The notes under the pieces were generated by a model, which did no database searches, was not told the DNA's origin, and worked only from the letters and a program-made list of their open reading frames with translations. The position numbers were made by a program, and so were the translations under genes. From Desulfobacteraceae bacterium (GTDB taxonomy: Bacteria > Desulfobacterota > Desulfobacteria > Desulfobacterales > ETH-SRB1), in contig JABMRH010000202.1 in NCBI GenBank assembly GCA_013202725.1, forward strand, positions 1 through 16,478: a stretch of DNA of 16,478 nt, written 5' to 3'. Below, piece after piece: positions 12,856-16,478 of the stretch (positions within the stretch are counted from its first letter, which is position 1; every line of letters starts with the position of its first letter).

Positions 12856-13974
12856 GTGGAAAATATTCTGCCATGGTTTACCCTCAAAACCGTTCCTGGA
12901 ATTGGGCGCTGCCATTTCAAGCATCTTATCGACCATTTCAAGTCTCCGGAACTTGTTCTTGAAGCATCACGCGAAGAACTTCTCAAGCTCGACGGCATGT
13001 CCGAACGCCTTGTGTCAGCAATAAGGCAGCACAGGATACCTGAACAGGTTAAAAAAGAGCTCGATCTTGTTGTGCAAAAAGGTTACCGGATTGTCACAAT
13101 GACAGATAGCGATTATCCTCCTCTTTTACTGCAAATACCGGATCCACCACCCTTTTTGTATGTCTACGGAAATCTTGACCGGTCTATAAAAAATGTTGCT
13201 GTTGTTGGTTCCAGGAATGCGACAACCTATGGGATATCAACGACCGAACAGCTTTGCACAAACCTGGCTTCAAATGGGATTACAGTAGTCAGCGGCATGG
13301 CAATAGGAATCGATACTGCTGCCCATGAAGGCGCCCTGATGGGTAAAGGAAAAACAATCGCCGTGCTGGGAAGTGGTCTTGAACGGGTTTATCCATCGGA
13401 AAATATAAAGCTCTTTCATAAAATTGCAGCTAACGGCGCTGTTATTTCAGAGTTTTCTCTCATGACGGAACCTGAGGCTCATAATTTTCCTGTACGAAAC
13501 AGGATAATCAGCGGCATTTCACTTGGAACCGTTATAGTGGAAGCAACTAAAAGAAGCGGGTCGCTCATTACAGCGCGCCTGGCAGCAGAGCAGAACAGAG
13601 AGGTGTTTGCTGTTCCCGGAAGCATCCATTCCTTTAAAAGCACCGGCACACATACACTTATCAAACAGGGAGCCAAACTGGTTGAACAAACGCAGGATAT
13701 TATAGAAGAACTTGCGCCTCTGATACAGGGGCATGCCATAGCAGAAAACACAGGTCAAAATAAAACAAAGGCTGAGCTTCCGCCGTTATCATCAGAGGAA
13801 TTGACGGTATATAAAGCGCTCGGCCCATATCCTGTTCATATAGATGAGCTTGTAAGAAAAATATCTATTGAACCCGGGAAACTTTCGAGCATATTGCTTA
13901 AACTGGAATTAAAAGGAGTTGCAGTGCAAACACCCGGCAAACTCTTTTCCATAAAGACAAAAAACATGAAATAA
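12856..13974 (+). CDS. dprA: DNA-processing protein DprA (Smf)
   Basis: Binds single-stranded DNA and loads RecA onto it, in natural transformation and probably other recombination. The 372-residue protein has an N-terminal helix-hairpin-helix/SAM-like part (about 1-60, TVPGIGR at 12-18), a Rossmann-like core with VVGSRNAT (116-123), SGMAIGIDTAAH (146-157), LGSGLERVYP (171-180), FPVRNRIISG (211-220) and KRSGSLITARLA (232-243), and a C-terminal winged-helix domain (about 310-366). The start is GTG 12856, directly after the secF stop, with GGGAAG upstream. In the usual GxARGID motif the Arg is Ile150, which is uncommon. No competence genes are visible in the window. Confidence 0.94.
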   Translation: MENILPWFTLKTVPGIGRCHFKHLIDHFKSPELVLEASREELLKLDGMSERLVSAIRQHRIPEQVKKELDLVVQKGYRIVTMTDSDYPPLLLQIPDPPPFLYVYGNLDRSIKNVAVVGSRNATTYGISTTEQLCTNLASNGITVVSGMAIGIDTAAHEGALMGKGKTIAVLGSGLERVYPSENIKLFHKIAANGAVISEFSLMTEPEAHNFPVRNRIISGISLGTVIVEATKRSGSLITARLAAEQNREVFAVPGSIHSFKSTGTHTLIKQGAKLVEQTQDIIEELAPLIQGHAIAENTGQNKTKAELPPLSSEELTVYKALGPYPVHIDELVRKISIEPGKLSSILLKLELKGVAVQTPGKLFSIKTKNMK

Positions 13975-13975
13975 T

Positions 13976-14096
13976 GAGAGCTTTGAATTTTGTCATTTCG
14001 AGGAGTGTTAACAACGAGAAATCTTAATGATTCAAGCCTATTAAGATTTCTCCCTGCGGTCGAAATGACAGATAAGGATGGTTTTGCAAAGGTCTC
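13976..14096. repeat. Palindromic repeat element between dprA and topA
   Basis: Perfect inverted repeats TGTCATTTCG (13991-14000) with 14061-14070 and GAGAAATCTTAA (14016-14027) with 14041-14052 form a nested hairpin. It has the same core as the element at 4786-4914. The outer ends differ from that element: the right end is GTTTTGCAAAGGTCTC (14081-14096), and the left end (starting about 13976, GAGAGCTTTGAA) is an imperfect complement of it. No clear target-site duplication is seen. The element begins right after the dprA stop and ends 20 bases before the topA start, so it fills nearly all of the spacer. Confidence 0.7.
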
Positions 14097-14116
14097 GCAT
14101 TAGGAAAGGAATAATA

Positions 14117-16384
14117 GTGACCAAACCACTTATCATAGTTGAATCACCGACAAAAGTAAAAACCATAAAAAAGTATCTTGGCAATACCTATAATGTGGTT
14201 GCAACCGTCGGCCATATCAAGGATCTTCCCGCAAAGGAAATGGGCATTGATATCGAAAATGGTTTCAAGCCAAAATACAGGATAATCCCAGGCAAGAAAA
14301 AGGTTATATCCTCTTTAAAAAATGCCGCCGGAGATGCTTCAGACATATACCTTGCGCCCGACCCTGACAGGGAGGGTGAAGCGATCGCATACCATACCGC
14401 AGAAATTCTAAAAAAACAGGGCAGAAAGTTTTACAGGGTATTGTTTTACGAACTCACAAAAAATGCCATCAATAAGGCAATAGCCGCTCCTGAAAATCTC
14501 AACAAGAAAAAATATGAGGCTCAACAGGCACGCAGAATACTTGACAGGCTGGTGGGATATCAGGTTTCGCCATTGCTGTGGCGCAAAGTCAAAGGCGGGC
14601 TGAGTGCAGGAAGGGTACAGTCTGTCGCAGTGCGGATAATCTGCGAAAGGGAGCGGGCCATTTATGCCTTTAATCCGGAAGAATACTGGTCGATAACAGC
14701 CTGGCTTGAGGGCAATGAACCACCCCCATTTACTGCAAAACTTACAAAAAAAAATGGAAAGAAGATCAGGATTCCCGATGAAAAGGCTTCAACCGCCATC
14801 CTTAATAATCTGTCTGAAAGCAGGTTTATAGTAGAAAAAGTTCAGAAAAAAACCATAAAAAGAAATCCCCTTCCCCCTTTTATCACAAGCAAACTGCAGC
14901 AGGAGTCCATCAGAAAACTGAAATTTTCCGCCAAAAAGACTATGATTGTAGCACAGCAGCTCTATGAAGGCATAGACCTTGGTCCCGGCAAGCCGGAAGG
15001 GCTTATCACATACATGCGTACAGATTCAACCAGGATATCAAAAGAGGCTGCCGAAGAAGCTCTTTTGCTGATCCATGAGCGTTTCGGCAAACAATATGCT
15101 CTTGAAAAGCCGAGGTTTTTCAAAAACCGCAAAAAGGCTCAGGATGCCCATGAGGCCATACGACCCACATCGGTCTTTAATACACCTGAAAAAATCGCCG
15201 GTTATCTTTCCAAAGACCAGCTATCTCTATACACCCTTATATGGAAACGGTTTGTTGCATCACAGATGGAACAGGCCATTATTGACACCAGCCTGATATC
15301 TATCAATGCCGGCTCCTGTTTATTTACCGCAAGCGGATCGACCATTAAATTTCCGGGCTTTATGACCCTTTATATGTCTGTTGACGAGACAGATGAAAGG
15401 GAAAGAAAAGCAGATGATCTTCCGGAACTTTCTGAAGGCATGGTATTAAAACTCAACAAATTGGAGCCAAAGCAGCATTTTACATTGCCGCCCCCAAGAT
15501 TTTCAGAAGCATCTCTGGTCAAAGAGCTTGAAGAAAACGGAATAGGGCGACCCAGCACCTATGCCGCCATATTATCGATAATCAGACAAAAAGGATATGT
15601 GGATTTTGTCAAAGGTTATTTCAGACCAAACGAACTCGGCTTCATTGTAAACGACCTTCTGGTAGAAAGCTTTTCTGATATATTTGGCGTTGATTTTACC
15701 GCTAAAATGGAAAATAGTTTAGACAGTATTGAAGACGCAGAGGCCGATTGTTTAGAAGTACTTACACGTTTTTACGACCCTTTCAAAAAAGATCTGGATG
15801 CTGCATCAGAATCGATGCTCAACATGCGGGGCATTGGTTTTCCGGCAGATTTAACCTGTCCCGACTGTAACAGGCAATTGCATGTCAAGGTGGGCAAAAA
15901 TGGACAATATCTTGCCTGCAGCGGGTATCCTGAATGCAAATATTCAACAAACTACGCAAGGGATGAAACAGGGAAAATTCAGCCGATTGAACCGCCCAAA
16001 GATGAGGCTACAGACAAAATTTGTGAAAAATGCGACAAACCTATGGTCTTAAAACATGGACAATACGGACCGTTTCTTGCGTGCAGCGGATACCCGGAAT
16101 GCAAAAACACCAAATCAATAAATTCAAATCATGCCGGACAGGATACCGGTGTAAAATGCCCGGAAAAAGGGTGCAGCGGTAGCCTTGTTGAAAGAAAATC
16201 AAGGCGTGGCAAAATTTTCTATGGATGCAGCCGTTATCCTGAATGTACATTTGCCATCTGGGATAAGCCGGTCGCAAAAGAATGTCCTGAATGCGGGGCA
16301 AATTTTCTGGTTGAAAAAACAACTAAAAGACAAGGCGCTTTTTGCGCCTGCATGGAAAAGGGATGCGGGTATAAGGAAAAATAG
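14117..16384 (+). CDS. topA: DNA topoisomerase I (type IA)
   Basis: Relaxes negative supercoils by cutting one strand and passing the other. The 755-residue protein has a TOPRIM domain (LIIVESPTKVKTIKKYLG at 5-22 with E9; DPDREGEA at 82-89 with metal-binding D82, D84, E86). LITYMRTDST (296-305) carries the catalytic Y299. Then come SAGRVQS (163-169) and ENGIGRPSTY (473-482), as in bacterial TopA. The C-terminus has four Cys4-type zinc ribbons: C581/C584/C601/C607, C636/C639/C656/C662, C681/C686/C704/C710, and C723/C726 with C743 or C745 and C750. The start is GTG 14117 with AAGGA six bases upstream, giving the conserved MTKPLIIVES; the open frame upstream to 14078 is repeat sequence. Confidence 0.96.
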   Translation: MTKPLIIVESPTKVKTIKKYLGNTYNVVATVGHIKDLPAKEMGIDIENGFKPKYRIIPGKKKVISSLKNAAGDASDIYLAPDPDREGEAIAYHTAEILKKQGRKFYRVLFYELTKNAINKAIAAPENLNKKKYEAQQARRILDRLVGYQVSPLLWRKVKGGLSAGRVQSVAVRIICERERAIYAFNPEEYWSITAWLEGNEPPPFTAKLTKKNGKKIRIPDEKASTAILNNLSESRFIVEKVQKKTIKRNPLPPFITSKLQQESIRKLKFSAKKTMIVAQQLYEGIDLGPGKPEGLITYMRTDSTRISKEAAEEALLLIHERFGKQYALEKPRFFKNRKKAQDAHEAIRPTSVFNTPEKIAGYLSKDQLSLYTLIWKRFVASQMEQAIIDTSLISINAGSCLFTASGSTIKFPGFMTLYMSVDETDERERKADDLPELSEGMVLKLNKLEPKQHFTLPPPRFSEASLVKELEENGIGRPSTYAAILSIIRQKGYVDFVKGYFRPNELGFIVNDLLVESFSDIFGVDFTAKMENSLDSIEDAEADCLEVLTRFYDPFKKDLDAASESMLNMRGIGFPADLTCPDCNRQLHVKVGKNGQYLACSGYPECKYSTNYARDETGKIQPIEPPKDEATDKICEKCDKPMVLKHGQYGPFLACSGYPECKNTKSINSNHAGQDTGVKCPEKGCSGSLVERKSRRGKIFYGCSRYPECTFAIWDKPVAKECPECGANFLVEKTTKRQGAFCACMEKGCGYKEK

Positions 16385-16392
16385 GTAGACTT

Positions 16393-16478
16393 ATGAGATT
16401 TGGAGATTACGAATGCTTTTCTGTTGAAACAGGCAAATTTGAATTAGATGGCGGCACAATGTTCGGAGTTGTTCCAAA
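16393..16478 (+). CDS. Metallo-beta-lactamase-fold protein, N-terminal fragment
   Basis: Only the first 28 codons are in the window. The sequence MRFGDYECFSVETGKFELDG followed by GTMFGVVP resembles the N-terminus of a group of MBL-fold hydrolases that begin with a strand ending in LDGGxMFG-VP. The HxHxDH metal motif would lie beyond the window edge, so the fold assignment is tentative. It starts eight bases after the topA stop with AGGTAG upstream, suggesting it is in the same transcript. Confidence 0.6.
   Translation, partial: MRFGDYECFSVETGKFELDGGTMFGVVP

Noticed and set aside
12249..12998. Long minus-strand ORF (249 codons) opposite secF and dprA
   Set aside because: It is fully antisense to two well-supported conserved genes, its translation is Arg/Ser/Ile-rich with no recognisable motif, and no ribosome binding site stands out.
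14078..14116. Upstream ATG start for topA
   Set aside because: The ATG lies inside the repeat at 13976-14096. The GTG at 14117 has AAGGA at correct spacing and gives the conserved MTKPLIIVES start.
1..16478. CRISPR array, tRNA, rRNA, integrase or prophage genes
   Set aside because: No regularly spaced direct repeats, no cloverleaf-like sequence noticed by eye, and no integrase, transposase or phage protein among the translations.

Overview
The window looks like chromosomal DNA from an anaerobic Desulfobacterota bacterium, probably Desulfobacteria/Desulfobacterales. This rests on four things: the gene set and order, the anaerobe-type biotin synthase, the moderately AT-rich base composition, and many small palindromic dispersed repeats of the kind common in that group. 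The taxonomy is inference; no rRNA or other marker is present.

Layout. Positions 1-583 carry no gene but several hairpins, repeat-derived inverted repeats and a likely terminator. Positions 584-4792 hold a tightly overlapping plus-strand biotin operon: bioB, bioF, a BioH-type esterase, bioC, bioD. It encodes malonyl-ACP methylation (BioC), demethylation after fatty-acid-synthase elongation (esterase), 7-keto-8-aminopelargonate synthesis (BioF), dethiobiotin synthesis (BioD) and sulfur insertion (BioB). The DAPA aminotransferase bioA is absent here. A 129-bp MITE-like element (4786-4914) with 15-bp terminal inverted repeats and an 8-bp target duplication sits exactly at the 3' end of bioD. It supplies the stop codon of bioD and also the last 37 codons and stop of a convergent minus-strand YgiT-type zinc-finger gene (4802-5050), which looks like a broken antitoxin-like remnant.

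Positions 5051-5366 are AT-rich and carry promoter candidates for ribonuclease G/E (5367-6827), which overlaps a membrane-anchored LysM-like protein (6820-7545). After a short tandem-repeat spacer come purB (7611-8909) and an unidentified lipoprotein (8949-9611). Then comes a Sec-accessory and DNA-processing run: yajC (TTG start), secD (TTG start), secF, dprA (GTG start), topA (GTG start) and the 5' end of a metallo-beta-lactamase-fold gene cut off by the window.

Almost all genes are housekeeping, and I found no convincing novel multi-gene system. The most interesting signals are: (1) BioB with Ser in place of the E. coli Cys97 ligand, as expected for the anaerobic Type II enzyme; (2) a pair of mutually exclusive hairpins ending four bases before the bioB start codon; (3) a SecF with about 45 extra residues forming a predicted additional transmembrane hairpin; (4) the MITE that terminates two convergent genes at once; and (5) a family of GAGACC...GGTCTC repeats just upstream of secF, topA and bioB, one copy flanked by 5-bp direct repeats.
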